From positions 1 to 64,000 of the forward strand of contig DATHGT010000197.1 of assembly GCA_035317605.1 (NCBI GenBank): a DNA stretch of 64,000 nucleotides. Reading direction: 5' to 3'. The first letter of the stretch is position 1. The number at the start of each line of letters is the position of its first letter. A model generated the notes under the pieces. That model made no database searches. It was given only the letters and a program-made list of their open reading frames with translations, and was not told where the DNA came from. Origin of the DNA: DATHGT01 sp035317605 (GTDB taxonomy: Bacteria > Methylomirabilota > Methylomirabilia > Rokubacteriales > CSP1-6). A program made the translations under genes and the position numbers. Below, piece after piece: positions 46,179 through 53,484 of this stretch.

Positions 46179-46357
46179 CACACCACCCGGTACTGCGTGA
46201 CGGGCTCGACGGAGGCCAGCGGCAGCGCCTCCAGCCGCTCGAGCGCCTGGAGCGCGCGCTCGATCGCGGACCGCAGCGGCTCGAGATCCGAGGGCGCGAA
46301 GTCGAACCCGGCCAGGCGCGCGGTGCGTTGCAGCGTTTCCACGTCGACGGAATTCAT
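46178..46357 (-). CDS. AtzG/GatC-like small amidase partner
   Basis: The 59-residue helical protein (MNSVDVETLQRTARLAGFDF, then LERLEALPLASVEPVTQYRVV in part) resembles the C-terminally truncated GatC family to which AtzG belongs. The final Glu-Pro-Val segment would wrap around the amidase as in GatC. A TATCCT box lies 7 nt before the ATG, so the transcript is probably leaderless. Confidence 0.72.
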   Translation of the reverse strand: MNSVDVETLQRTARLAGFDFAPSDLEPLRSAIERALQALERLEALPLASVEPVTQYRVV

Positions 46358-46364
46358 CCGCGTG

Positions 46365-46370
46365 AGGATA
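46365..46370 (-). promoter_or_regulatory. -10 box of a leaderless amidase operon
   Basis: TATCCT on the minus strand ends 7 nt before the ATG at 46357, placing the transcription start at or next to the start codon. No ribosome-binding site is present. It is divergent from the promoter at 46399. Confidence 0.45.
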
Positions 46371-46398
46371 CCATCACCGCGCGTCGCGGAAACCCGGC

Positions 46399-46404
46399 TA
46401 GAAT
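46399..46404 (+). promoter_or_regulatory. -10 box of the corrinoid reactivase operon
   Basis: TAGAAT ends 8 nt before the GTG at 46413 and no ribosome-binding site is seen, so a leaderless message is likely. Only about 30 bp separate it from the divergent amidase promoter, so one regulator could affect both. Confidence 0.45.
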
Positions 46405-46412
46405 CGAAAGTC

Positions 46413-48281
46413 GTGGCCCTCACGCTCACCGTGCTCACCGATCCCGCCGATCCCGCGGCGCGCCGCGACGTCGCTCTCACCGGCGGGAACGTGCTCAAGG
46501 CGGCCCAGGCCGCGGGGATCGAGATCACCGCCATCTGCGGGGGCCGCGGGCGCTGCACGTCCTGCCGCATCAAGTTCGTGTCCGGCGCGCCGCCGCCGCC
46601 GACGCTGGGCGACGAGGTCCAGCTCGGCGCCGATCTCGTACGCGAGGGCTACCGTCTGGCCTGCCAGTGTCGTCCGAGCGAAGCCGCGATCGTGCAGCTG
46701 GCGCCGCCGCTCCAGGAGGAATCGTTCCAGATTCTCGCCGCCGTGCCCGGCGCGGCGCGCGCGAGCGGCGTGGTCATCGACGCGGGCATCGTCAAGCAGG
46801 TCGTGAAGGTCGACCTGCCGCGCGAGGAGCACCGGCAGACGTCCGACCTCGACCAGCTGCTGACCGCGATCGGCCATGAAGCTGCCGACGTCGGCCCGAG
46901 CGTGCTGGGGACGCTTCCCGCCGCCCTGCGCGGCGACGACGGTCAGGTCACGGTGACCACGTTCGGCCGCCGCGTCCTCGCCGTCGAGCGCGGCGACACC
47001 GCGCTCATGAAGTTCGGTCTCGCCATCGACGTCGGGACCACCAGCGTGGTGACGACCTTGCTGGAGCTGGAATCGGGCGAGCAGCTCGCCGCGGTCTCGA
47101 GCCTCAATCCACAATCCGCGTTCGGCGGCGACCTCATGTCGCGGATCGCCTTCGCCCAGTTCAACCCCGGCAACCTGCGCAAGCTCACCACCCGGATCGT
47201 CGGGCTCCTGAACCAGCACGTCGCCGAGGTGTGCCGCGAGGCGGGCGTGCTGTCGAAGTGGATCTACAAGGCCGTGGTGGTCGGCAACACGTGCATGCAT
47301 CACCTGCTGCTCGGCATCGATCCCTCGTACGTGGGGCTGGCGCCCTACGCGCCGGTGATGCGCCATCCGCTGGTGCTGCCCGCGCGCGACCTGCCGCTCA
47401 AGATCGCGCCGGAGGCGCGCGTGTGTCTGCTCCCGCTGGTGGCCGGCTTCGTGGGCGCCGACGCCGTCGCGGTCGCGATCGCCACCCGCATCTACGCCGC
47501 CACCGACGTTCGGGTGGCCGTCGACATCGGAACCAACGGTGAGGTCCTGCTCGGCTCGCCCGATCGGCTGTGGGCGTGCTCGGCGCCGGCGGGCCCCGCC
47601 TTCGAAGGCTCCCAGATCCGTCACGGAATGCGCGGCGCGTCCGGCGCCATCGACCGGGTGACCATCGACGACGACGTCCACGTCCACACGATCGGCGAGA
47701 CCGACCCGCTCGGCATCTGCGGGTCCGGGCTGATCGATCTGCTCGCGGGACTCCTCGACGCCGGCGTGATCGACCCGACGGGACTGATCCAGGTCGAGCG
47801 GCGCGACGAGCTGCCGCCACGGCTGGGCGATCGCGTGGTGATGCGCGGCGAGGAGCGCCAGTTCATCGTGCTGAGAGCCGGCGAGGCGGGCGCCGCGCGC
47901 GAGATCGTGCTGACCCAGGACGACGTTCGGCAAGTCCAGCTCGCCAAGGGCGCGATCGCCTCGGGCGTCGCCATGCTCATTCACGTCGCCGGGATCCGGC
48001 TCGACGGCGTCGCCGAGCTGATGCTGGCCGGCGGCTTCGGCAACTACGTGTCGATCCCCAGCGCGCTGCGCATCGGGCTCATCCCCGCGCTGCCCGTCGA
48101 GCGCGTTCGGTATGTCGGCAACGCGGCGTCGCTGGGCGCCCAGCTCTGCCTGCTCTCCGAAGCCGAGCGCTCGCGCGCCGCGGAGATCGCCGCGCGCATC
48201 GAGCACGTCTCGCTGGCCGCGCACCCGGACTTCGAGCAGATCTTCGTGGACTGCATGAACTTCCCGCCCCTCGCGTCATGA
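46413..48281 (+). CDS. Corrinoid-protein reductive activator (RACE/RamA-like, ferredoxin-ASKHA fusion)
   Basis: The 622-residue protein has an N-terminal plant-type [2Fe-2S] ferredoxin domain (Cys 42, 48, 51 in CGGRGRCTSC, with Cys 84 or 86 as fourth ligand), a linker, and from about residue 205 an ASKHA ATPase region (FGLAIDVGTTSVVTTLLEL, VAVDIGTNGEVLLG, LAGGFGNYV). This is the RACE family, which uses ATP to reduce Co(II) corrinoid back to Co(I) in methyltransferase systems. GTG 46413 is the start. It overlaps the MaoC-like gene (ATGA), which overlaps a UroD-type methyltransferase gene. Confidence 0.9.
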   Translation: MALTLTVLTDPADPAARRDVALTGGNVLKAAQAAGIEITAICGGRGRCTSCRIKFVSGAPPPPTLGDEVQLGADLVREGYRLACQCRPSEAAIVQLAPPLQEESFQILAAVPGAARASGVVIDAGIVKQVVKVDLPREEHRQTSDLDQLLTAIGHEAADVGPSVLGTLPAALRGDDGQVTVTTFGRRVLAVERGDTALMKFGLAIDVGTTSVVTTLLELESGEQLAAVSSLNPQSAFGGDLMSRIAFAQFNPGNLRKLTTRIVGLLNQHVAEVCREAGVLSKWIYKAVVVGNTCMHHLLLGIDPSYVGLAPYAPVMRHPLVLPARDLPLKIAPEARVCLLPLVAGFVGADAVAVAIATRIYAATDVRVAVDIGTNGEVLLGSPDRLWACSAPAGPAFEGSQIRHGMRGASGAIDRVTIDDDVHVHTIGETDPLGICGSGLIDLLAGLLDAGVIDPTGLIQVERRDELPPRLGDRVVMRGEERQFIVLRAGEAGAAREIVLTQDDVRQVQLAKGAIASGVAMLIHVAGIRLDGVAELMLAGGFGNYVSIPSALRIGLIPALPVERVRYVGNAASLGAQLCLLSEAERSRAAEIAARIEHVSLAAHPDFEQIFVDCMNFPPLAS

Positions 48282-49186
48282 GCGCTCCGCCCCCCGCTTC
48301 GCTGCGTTTGCCGCCGGAGACACTCGGGGCGACGGCGGGACCGTGCGAGCAGACGATCGACGCGCGATGGCTCATGGCCTACGCGGGAGCGCTCGGCGAG
48401 ACCGACGCGCGCTACTTCGACACGATCGCGGCGTCGGGACCGGCCGCGCATCCGCTCTTCTCGGTCTGCTACGAGTGGCCGGTGGCCGTCGCGCTGCGCG
48501 ACCGTGCGATCGGCGAAGCGATCTCGCCGTTCAGCGTCCACGCGACGCACGACGTCGTGGTTCATCGTCCGCCGCGCGCGGGCGACCGGCTCAGCACGAC
48601 CGCGCGCATCGTCGAAGTCCGCCCCGTGAAGGCGGGCAGCCTGGTGATCGGCCGCTACGACACCGTCGACGCGGCCGGCGCGCCCGTGACCACCACGCAC
48701 TACGGCTCGATCTACCGCGGCGTCGCCTGCGCTATCCAAGCAGAGACTTCAGCAGAGAATTCAAGTACCGCCCCGGCGCAGCCGGGGCGCGACGCGCCCG
48801 GGGGGGTTTGGGGGGAGCCGAAGGGGCCCCCCAACTGGACAATCCAAGTGCCCATCAGCGCTCACCTCGCGCACGTCTACACCGAGTGTGCACGGATCTG
48901 GAACCCCATCCATACCGACATCGCGGTCGCGCGAGCCGCCGGTCTGCCCGGACTCATCCTTCACGGAACCGCCACTCTCGCGCTCGCCGTCTCGCAGGTC
49001 GTCACGCGTGAGCTGGGCGGCGATCCCGGACTCGTCCGTCGTGTCGCGGCCCGCTTCACCGGCATGGTGCCGATGCCGTCGTTCGTGACCGTCCGTGGGT
49101 ACGAATCACAGACCGGACACGTCGACTTCGACGCGATCGATGCCGCCGGGCGCGTCGTGCTCGGCCGAGGAGTGGTCAAGCGATGA
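48278..49186 (+). CDS. Double-hotdog MaoC-family hydratase-like protein with repeat-derived linker
   Basis: The 302-residue protein has two hotdog domains, about residues 20-150 and 188-300. The second has the MaoC catalytic pattern YTECARIWNPIHTD and ILHGTATLAL. The linker between them (about 152-188) is long and unlike the domains; residues 165-186 are encoded by a palindromic repeat (48770-48834). MaoC proteins hydrate enoyl-CoA thioesters. Its place between a corrinoid activator and a UroD-type methyltransferase, with ATGA overlaps at both ends, suggests a joint pathway. Confidence 0.85.
   Translation: MSAPPPASLRLPPETLGATAGPCEQTIDARWLMAYAGALGETDARYFDTIAASGPAAHPLFSVCYEWPVAVALRDRAIGEAISPFSVHATHDVVVHRPPRAGDRLSTTARIVEVRPVKAGSLVIGRYDTVDAAGAPVTTTHYGSIYRGVACAIQAETSAENSSTAPAQPGRDAPGGVWGEPKGPPNWTIQVPISAHLAHVYTECARIWNPIHTDIAVARAAGLPGLILHGTATLALAVSQVVTRELGGDPGLVRRVAARFTGMVPMPSFVTVRGYESQTGHVDFDAIDAAGRVVLGRGVVKR
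48770..48834 (+). repeat. Palindromic repeat inserted in frame in the MaoC-like gene
   Basis: The block holds a GCCCCGGC/GCCGGGGC hairpin, then CGGGGGGGTTTGGGGGG and GGGGCCCCCCAA. The same order (CGGC-loop-GCCGGGG, then CGGGGGTTTGGGGGG, then GCCCCCCA) is found in the ilvH-ilvC spacer at 26077-26145. Its G/C-run composition differs from the flanking codons. The frame is kept. Confidence 0.7.
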
Positions 49187-50208
49187 AGCAGATGAGCCGC
49201 CGCGAGCGCCTGCTCGCCGCCGTCAACGGCGAGCCGACCGATCGCACGCCCTACGCCTTCTGGCGCCACTTCCCGCAGATCGACACCAACCCGGCCGGGC
49301 TGGCCCAGGCCACCCTCAGGTTTCACGAGCGCTATGGTTCTGACTTCCTCAAGATCACCCCGGCCGGCAGCTACGCGGTCGAGGCGTGGGGCTGCGTGGA
49401 GAGCCCCGACGTCCGGCCCGACGGCCATCGGCCCTGCGCCACCTGCGCGGTGCGCCACGCCGAGGACTGGAAGCGCATCGGGGTGCTCGATCCCACGACG
49501 GCGGCCGGCTACTCCCTGCACGTCGAGACGATCCTGCGCATGGGCTTCGATCGCCGCATCGGCGACGCGCCCGCCCTGCCCACGGTGTTCTCGCCGCTCT
49601 CGCTGGCCAAGAAGCTCTCGGGCGATCGGCTGCGGGACGATCTCCGCGCCCACCCCGACCTCGTCCGCGGCGCGCTCGAAGCGATCACCGAGACCCTGAT
49701 CAGGTTCGCCGACGTGGCGCTGACCGAGGGCGCCTCCGGCGTCTTCTATTCGATCCAGGCCGCGAGCCTCGGCCAGCACACCGAGGAGGAGTACGCGGAG
49801 TTCGGCGAGCCCTACGACCGGCGCTTCCTCGAGTCGCTGGGCTCACGCTCGATCCTGACCGTCATCCACTGTCACGGCGAGCGGCTGATGTTCGATCGCC
49901 TCGCCCGCCTGCCCGGTCACGTCTGGAACTGGGACGACCGGGGGTCGGGGCCCTCGCTCGCGCAGGGCCGCGCCGTGGTGAGCGGAGCCCTCGCGGGCGG
50001 GCTCGATCAGTGGAAGACCCTGCGCGACGGCACGCCCGAGAAGGCCGTGGCGGAGGCGGAAGACGCGCTCGCCCAGACCGACGGGCGCGGTCTGATCGTC
50101 GCCGCCGGTTGCGTGCTGCCGATGGACACTCCCGACCCCAACGTCGCCGCCGTCGTCCGCCGCCTCGGCGGCCCCCTCAAGCCCGTCCCCGGCGCCGTCT
50201 TTCGGTGA
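49183..50208 (+). CDS. UroD-superfamily corrinoid methyltransferase-like protein
   Basis: The 341-residue protein has the uroporphyrinogen decarboxylase fold (RRERLLAAVNGEPTDRTPYA at the start, VIHCHGERLMFDRLA, GALAGGLDQWKTL). It lacks the true HemE motif RQAGR; the equivalent is FWRHFPQ. MtaA/CmuA-type methyltransferases have this fold and move methyl groups between cobalamin proteins and thiols. With the RACE-type activator in the same operon (ATGA overlap chain), a methyltransferase role is favoured. No corrinoid-binding protein gene is in the window. Confidence 0.82.
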   Translation: MKQMSRRERLLAAVNGEPTDRTPYAFWRHFPQIDTNPAGLAQATLRFHERYGSDFLKITPAGSYAVEAWGCVESPDVRPDGHRPCATCAVRHAEDWKRIGVLDPTTAAGYSLHVETILRMGFDRRIGDAPALPTVFSPLSLAKKLSGDRLRDDLRAHPDLVRGALEAITETLIRFADVALTEGASGVFYSIQAASLGQHTEEEYAEFGEPYDRRFLESLGSRSILTVIHCHGERLMFDRLARLPGHVWNWDDRGSGPSLAQGRAVVSGALAGGLDQWKTLRDGTPEKAVAEAEDALAQTDGRGLIVAAGCVLPMDTPDPNVAAVVRRLGGPLKPVPGAVFR

Positions 50209-50224
50209 CGGAGGGTGCGCGGGA

Positions 50225-51304
50225 CTACTTCGCGACGTTGAAGCGGAAGTGACAGACTTCGCCGTCGCGCACGACGTAGTCCTTGCCTTCCAGGCGGAGC
50301 TGGCCGCGGGCGCGGAGGTCGGCGAACGAGCCTTCGACCGTGATCAATTCGTCGTAGGTGTTGACCTCGGCGCGGATGAAGCCGCGCGCGATGTCCGAGT
50401 GGACCGTCCCCGCGGCATCCTGGGCCCGCGTTCCCCGCGGGATCGGCCAGGCCCGCACCTCGTCCTCGCCCACCGTGAAGAAGGACACGAGGCCCAGCAG
50501 CGCGTAGCAGTCCTGGAGCAGCCGGCGTAGGGCGGGCTCGCGCAATCCGAGATCGGCGAGGAACGCCGTCTGCTCCTCGCCGCTGAGCTGAGAGATCTCA
50601 GCCTCGATCACCGCCGACACCCAGCCCACGCGGGTGTGCGGGCGCGCCGCGACCGCTTCCAGCCCGAACCGCTCGACCACGCGCTCGCCGTCGGCGACGG
50701 CCGCCTCGTCGAGGTTCACGCAGTGCAGGATCGGCTTCTGGGACAGGAACGTGAAGCCGCGGATGACCTTGGCGTCGTCCGCGGAGATGTCGACGACACG
50801 CAGCGCCCGCTCAGCCTCCAGCTCGCCTTGAAGACGCCGGAGGATCTCCTGCTCCTTCACCTCGGCGTCGGTCCGGCGCTTCTTGATCGACGCCTCCAGC
50901 CGCTCGAGCCGGCGCTCGATGACCTCGAGGTCGGCCAGGATCAGCTCCGTTTCCAGGTCCGAGATGTCGCGGCGGGGATCGGGTCCGGGCAGCGCCGGAT
51001 CGTCGAACGCGCGGACCACGTGAAGGAGCGCGTCGGCGTCGCGGAACTCCTTGGTGTCGAGCCCGCTCCGCTCGCCCTTGGCGATCCCCGCCAGGTCGAC
51101 CACCTCGAAAGTCGCGAACGTGGTCTTCTTCGGCTTGAACATCCCGCTCAGCCGGTCGACGCGCGGATCCGGCACCCGCGCCACGCCCGTGTGCAGCTCC
51201 GCCCGGCCCGTGTCGTAGCGCGAGGTGGCCACGTTGGCCCCCGTGAGGAGATTGAACAGCGTCGTCTTCCCGCCCTTGGGCAATCCGATGAGTCCGATCT
51301 TCAT
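50225..51304 (-). CDS. ychF: YchF-family OBG-like ATPase
   Basis: The 359-residue protein has a P-loop GLPKGGKTTLFN (usual form GLPNVGKST), the switch motif DLAGIAKGERSG and NLDE in place of NKxD, which gives YchF its ATP preference. A coiled coil spans about residues 125-170 and the C-terminal TGS domain ends DYVVRDGEVCHFRFNVAK. It is thought to act near the ribosome in stress responses. The altered P-loop marks a divergent branch. GAGAAT lies 7 nt before the ATG. Confidence 0.92.
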   Translation of the reverse strand: MKIGLIGLPKGGKTTLFNLLTGANVATSRYDTGRAELHTGVARVPDPRVDRLSGMFKPKKTTFATFEVVDLAGIAKGERSGLDTKEFRDADALLHVVRAFDDPALPGPDPRRDISDLETELILADLEVIERRLERLEASIKKRRTDAEVKEQEILRRLQGELEAERALRVVDISADDAKVIRGFTFLSQKPILHCVNLDEAAVADGERVVERFGLEAVAARPHTRVGWVSAVIEAEISQLSGEEQTAFLADLGLREPALRRLLQDCYALLGLVSFFTVGEDEVRAWPIPRGTRAQDAAGTVHSDIARGFIRAEVNTYDELITVEGSFADLRARGQLRLEGKDYVVRDGEVCHFRFNVAK

Positions 51305-51356
51305 GCGCTCGATTCTCGCCCAACGCCGACCCCGAAGCTACCGACCCGCGTGATAG

Positions 51357-51518
51357 ATCGGCCGCGATGCCGGCCCGCGACGCTGCCTCGCCCAACCGGC
51401 CACCCAGCCGGTCTACGGGGTCATCGCCGCCACCCTCATGGCGGGAGACCGGCTGGCTCCGGAGCTGATCGTGGCGAGCGTGGCGGTGACGGTGGGCATC
51501 TGGCTGATCGGCCGCTGA
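51357..51518 (+). pseudogene. C-terminal remnant of an EamA-family (DMT) permease
   Basis: Between a TAG at 51354 and the TGA at 51516 the plus strand encodes a hydrophobic tail including PVYGVIAATLMAGDRLAPEL and VTVGIWLIGR. This matches the last EamA helices (pattern PVFGALLAxLxLGERLT...GVWL). The rest of the transporter is missing and no start codon fits a functional protein. It lies in the ychF-queF gap, most of which it fills. Confidence 0.5.
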
Positions 51519-51534
51519 CGGCCGCCCCGGCCGG

Positions 51535-51540
51535 TATAAT
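51535..51540 (+). promoter_or_regulatory. -10 box of leaderless queF
   Basis: A perfect TATAAT ends 7 nt before the ATG at 51548, so transcription should begin at about the start codon. No ribosome-binding site or good -35 box is present. Confidence 0.5.
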
Positions 51541-51547
51541 TCGCCTG

Positions 51548-51916
51548 ATGCCGAGCCAGCCGTCGAAGAGCATCGAGACCGTTCCGAACCCGCACCCCGA
51601 TCGCGACTACGAGGTCACGATGACGGTGCCGGAGTTCACCTGCCTCTGCCCGATCACGGGCCAGCCCGACTTCGCGACCCTGCGCATCCGCTACGTCCCC
51701 GACCAGCACCTGGTCGAGCTGAAATCGCTCAAGCTCTACGTGTGGTCGTATCGCAACGAAGGCGCCTTCCACGAGGACGTGACCAACCGCATCCTGGATG
51801 ATCTGGTGGCGGCGGCGCGGCCGCGGTTCATGGAGATCGTCGGCGACTTCAACGTCCGCGGCGGCATCAAGACCGAAATCCGCGTCACCTACGGCAAGCC
51901 CGTCGATCTGCCCTGA
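51548..51916 (+). CDS. queF: NADPH-dependent 7-cyano-7-deazaguanine reductase
   Basis: The 122-residue short-form QueF reduces preQ0 to preQ1 in queuosine synthesis. The catalytic Cys lies in EFTCLCPITGQPDFA, and the substrate/NADPH motif is LVELKSLKLYVWSYRNEGAF followed by HE. Length fits the unimodular (YkvM-type) class. No other queuosine genes are nearby. Confidence 0.96.
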   Translation: MPSQPSKSIETVPNPHPDRDYEVTMTVPEFTCLCPITGQPDFATLRIRYVPDQHLVELKSLKLYVWSYRNEGAFHEDVTNRILDDLVAAARPRFMEIVGDFNVRGGIKTEIRVTYGKPVDLP

Positions 51917-51941
51917 TTCGTCCAGCTCGAGCTAAATAATC

Positions 51942-52075
51942 CTCGGGAAATTGGTCGACCGTTTCACGTCGGGGGGTCGAGCGCCGATTTCGCAGAAAAG
52001 AGGAGCGAAGCTCCTCTTTTTGAGGACCCAGGCCAGCCGACCCCCCGACGTGAAACGGTCGACCAATTTCCCGAG
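51942..52075. repeat. Perfect 38-bp inverted repeat enclosing a terminator
   Basis: Arms 51942-51979 and 52038-52075 are perfectly complementary over 38 bp, starting CTCGGGAAATTGGTCGACCG. Outside, the 7-mer GCTAAAT is repeated as well at each flank after a 4-bp mismatch (left 51931, right including the SIS stop codon). The 58-nt centre holds a second hairpin. The structure fills the gap between convergent queF and the SIS gene. It may be a large bidirectional terminator or a non-autonomous mobile element. Confidence 0.9.
51996..52021. terminator. Bidirectional rho-independent terminator
   Basis: AAAAGAGGAGC pairs with GCTCCTCTTTT around a GAA loop (11-bp stem), with T-runs in both directions. 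It would end transcripts from queF on the plus strand and from the SIS gene on the minus strand. Confidence 0.85.
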
Positions 52076-52081
52076 CTCCAT

Positions 52082-52660
52082 TTAGCGCTCCCGCGGCATG
52101 TACGTATCGCGTATCGCCGCGTAGATCGCGTGCAGCACGACCAGGTGGAGCTCCTCGATGTGCTGCATGTTCTCGCTGGCCACGAGGACGCAGTGGTCGC
52201 AGAGCGGCTTGAGCTTGCCGCCGTCGCCGCCGGTGAGCCCCACCGTGACCGCGCCCTGCGCCCGCGCCAGCGTCAGCGCGTTCAGCACGTTGGGAGAGTT
52301 GCCGCTGCCGCTGATCGCCATCACCACGTCACCGCGGCCCACGAAGTTGCGGAGCTGCTCGGCGAAGACCTGATCGTACGCGGTGTCGTTGGCCCAGGCC
52401 GTCATCAACGACACGTTGCTGGTCAGGCTCAGCACCTTGAAGCGCCGCGGGAAGCCGCGCATCCCGCCCTTGCCGAGGTCGTTGACGAAGTGCTCGGCGT
52501 TGGCCGCGCTGCCCCCGTTGCCCATCACGTAGATGAAGCGCTCCGCCTCCAGCGCCCGCACGAGGGCCGCGATCACGCCGTCGATGGCGGCGACGGGAAG
52601 CTTGCGGAGCGTGTCGGCGCTCGTCGCCAGATAGCGCTCGAGATAGCTGACCCGGCTCAT
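52082..52660 (-). CDS. SIS-domain sugar isomerase (GmhA/DiaA-like)
   Basis: The 192-residue protein has the SIS phosphosugar fold of sedoheptulose 7-phosphate isomerases: YVMGNGGSAANAEHFVNDL, AISGSGNSPNVLNAL and GLTGGDGGKLKPL. The final helix holds the family's HIEELHLVVLH. It may make ADP-heptose precursors, but no other heptose genes are nearby and the DiaA role is an alternative. ATG 52660 avoids overlap with the hydrolase gene. Confidence 0.85.
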   Translation of the reverse strand: MSRVSYLERYLATSADTLRKLPVAAIDGVIAALVRALEAERFIYVMGNGGSAANAEHFVNDLGKGGMRGFPRRFKVLSLTSNVSLMTAWANDTAYDQVFAEQLRNFVGRGDVVMAISGSGNSPNVLNALTLARAQGAVTVGLTGGDGGKLKPLCDHCVLVASENMQHIEELHLVVLHAIYAAIRDTYMPRER

Positions 52661-52670
52661 ACCAATTCCA

Positions 52671-53483
52671 TCATTTGGAACGGACACTTTTGAGGAAACG
52701 AATCAGGGCGCGGTTGAAGGCCTCGGTTTGCTCGAGGATCAGCCAGCGACCGCCGGGGATCACGCTGAGTCGGGAGCGGCGGATCAGCTTGGCCAGCGCC
52801 CGCGCGAAGTCGGGGGGCGTGAAGATGTCGTCCCGGCCGGCCACGACGAGGGTCGGCACCTTGATCGTCCCCAGGCGCGCGACGCGAGTGCCGTTCCAGG
52901 CGGCGACGCCGCGGGCCTGGCGCTCGATGGCCTCGGCCTTGGTCTGGTGCGGATAGGACAGGGCCGCGCGAAACGCCATCTCGACGTTGTCCTTCCGCTC
53001 GAAGAACGCGGGACCGAAGATCCACGGAAAGAACACGTGACGGTAGCGCTCCTCGATGGGCACCCGCGAGACCAGCGACGCCCACGACTCCACCACCCGC
53101 AGGAACCGCGCGTCGGCGGTCGCCCAGGTGGAGACCAGGGTCAGCGAGCGGACGATCTGCGCGTGCCGGAGCGCCAGCTCCTGGGCGACGGTCCCGCCCA
53201 TCGAGAGGCCGACCACGTGGGCGCGGGGGATCTTCAGCTCGCGCAGCAGCGCGACGGCATCCTCCGCGAGCTGGGCCGTCGTGTACACGGGCTCCGGCGG
53301 CAGGTCGGTCTCACCGACGCCCCGATTGTCGAACGTGATCACCCGGAAGGACGGGGCCAGCGCCTTGACCTGGGGCGCCCACATCGCGCCCGGCATCGAC
53401 AGCCCGGCGATGAGCAGCACGGGATCGCCTGTCCCGGCGACCTCGTAGTGCAGCCGGATCCCGTTGAGGATGGCGTAGGCCAT
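52671..53483 (-). CDS. Alpha/beta hydrolase lacking the usual catalytic His
   Basis: The 270-residue protein has the hydrolase fold: DNRGVGETDLPPEP, nucleophile Ser in GLSMGGTVAQ, and Asp in VAGRDDIFTPP. Where relatives have GAGHxxxLEQPEAF the sequence is PGGRWLILEQTEAF, so the triad His is replaced by Arg. It may be inactive, bind rather than cleave its ligand, or use another residue. It starts 1 nt after the dehydrogenase gene. Confidence 0.82.
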   Translation of the reverse strand: MAYAILNGIRLHYEVAGTGDPVLLIAGLSMPGAMWAPQVKALAPSFRVITFDNRGVGETDLPPEPVYTTAQLAEDAVALLRELKIPRAHVVGLSMGGTVAQELALRHAQIVRSLTLVSTWATADARFLRVVESWASLVSRVPIEERYRHVFFPWIFGPAFFERKDNVEMAFRAALSYPHQTKAEAIERQARGVAAWNGTRVARLGTIKVPTLVVAGRDDIFTPPDFARALAKLIRRSRLSVIPGGRWLILEQTEAFNRALIRFLKSVRSK

Positions 53484-53484
53484 C

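Noticed and set aside
46398..48224. 608-codon minus-strand frame
   Set aside because: Shadow of the RACE-type gene on the plus strand, which has ferredoxin and ATPase motifs.
49183..50208. hemE (uroporphyrinogen decarboxylase) to complete the haem set
   Set aside because: The N-terminal RQAGR motif of HemE is missing and the gene is linked to a corrinoid activator, so a methyltransferase is likelier.
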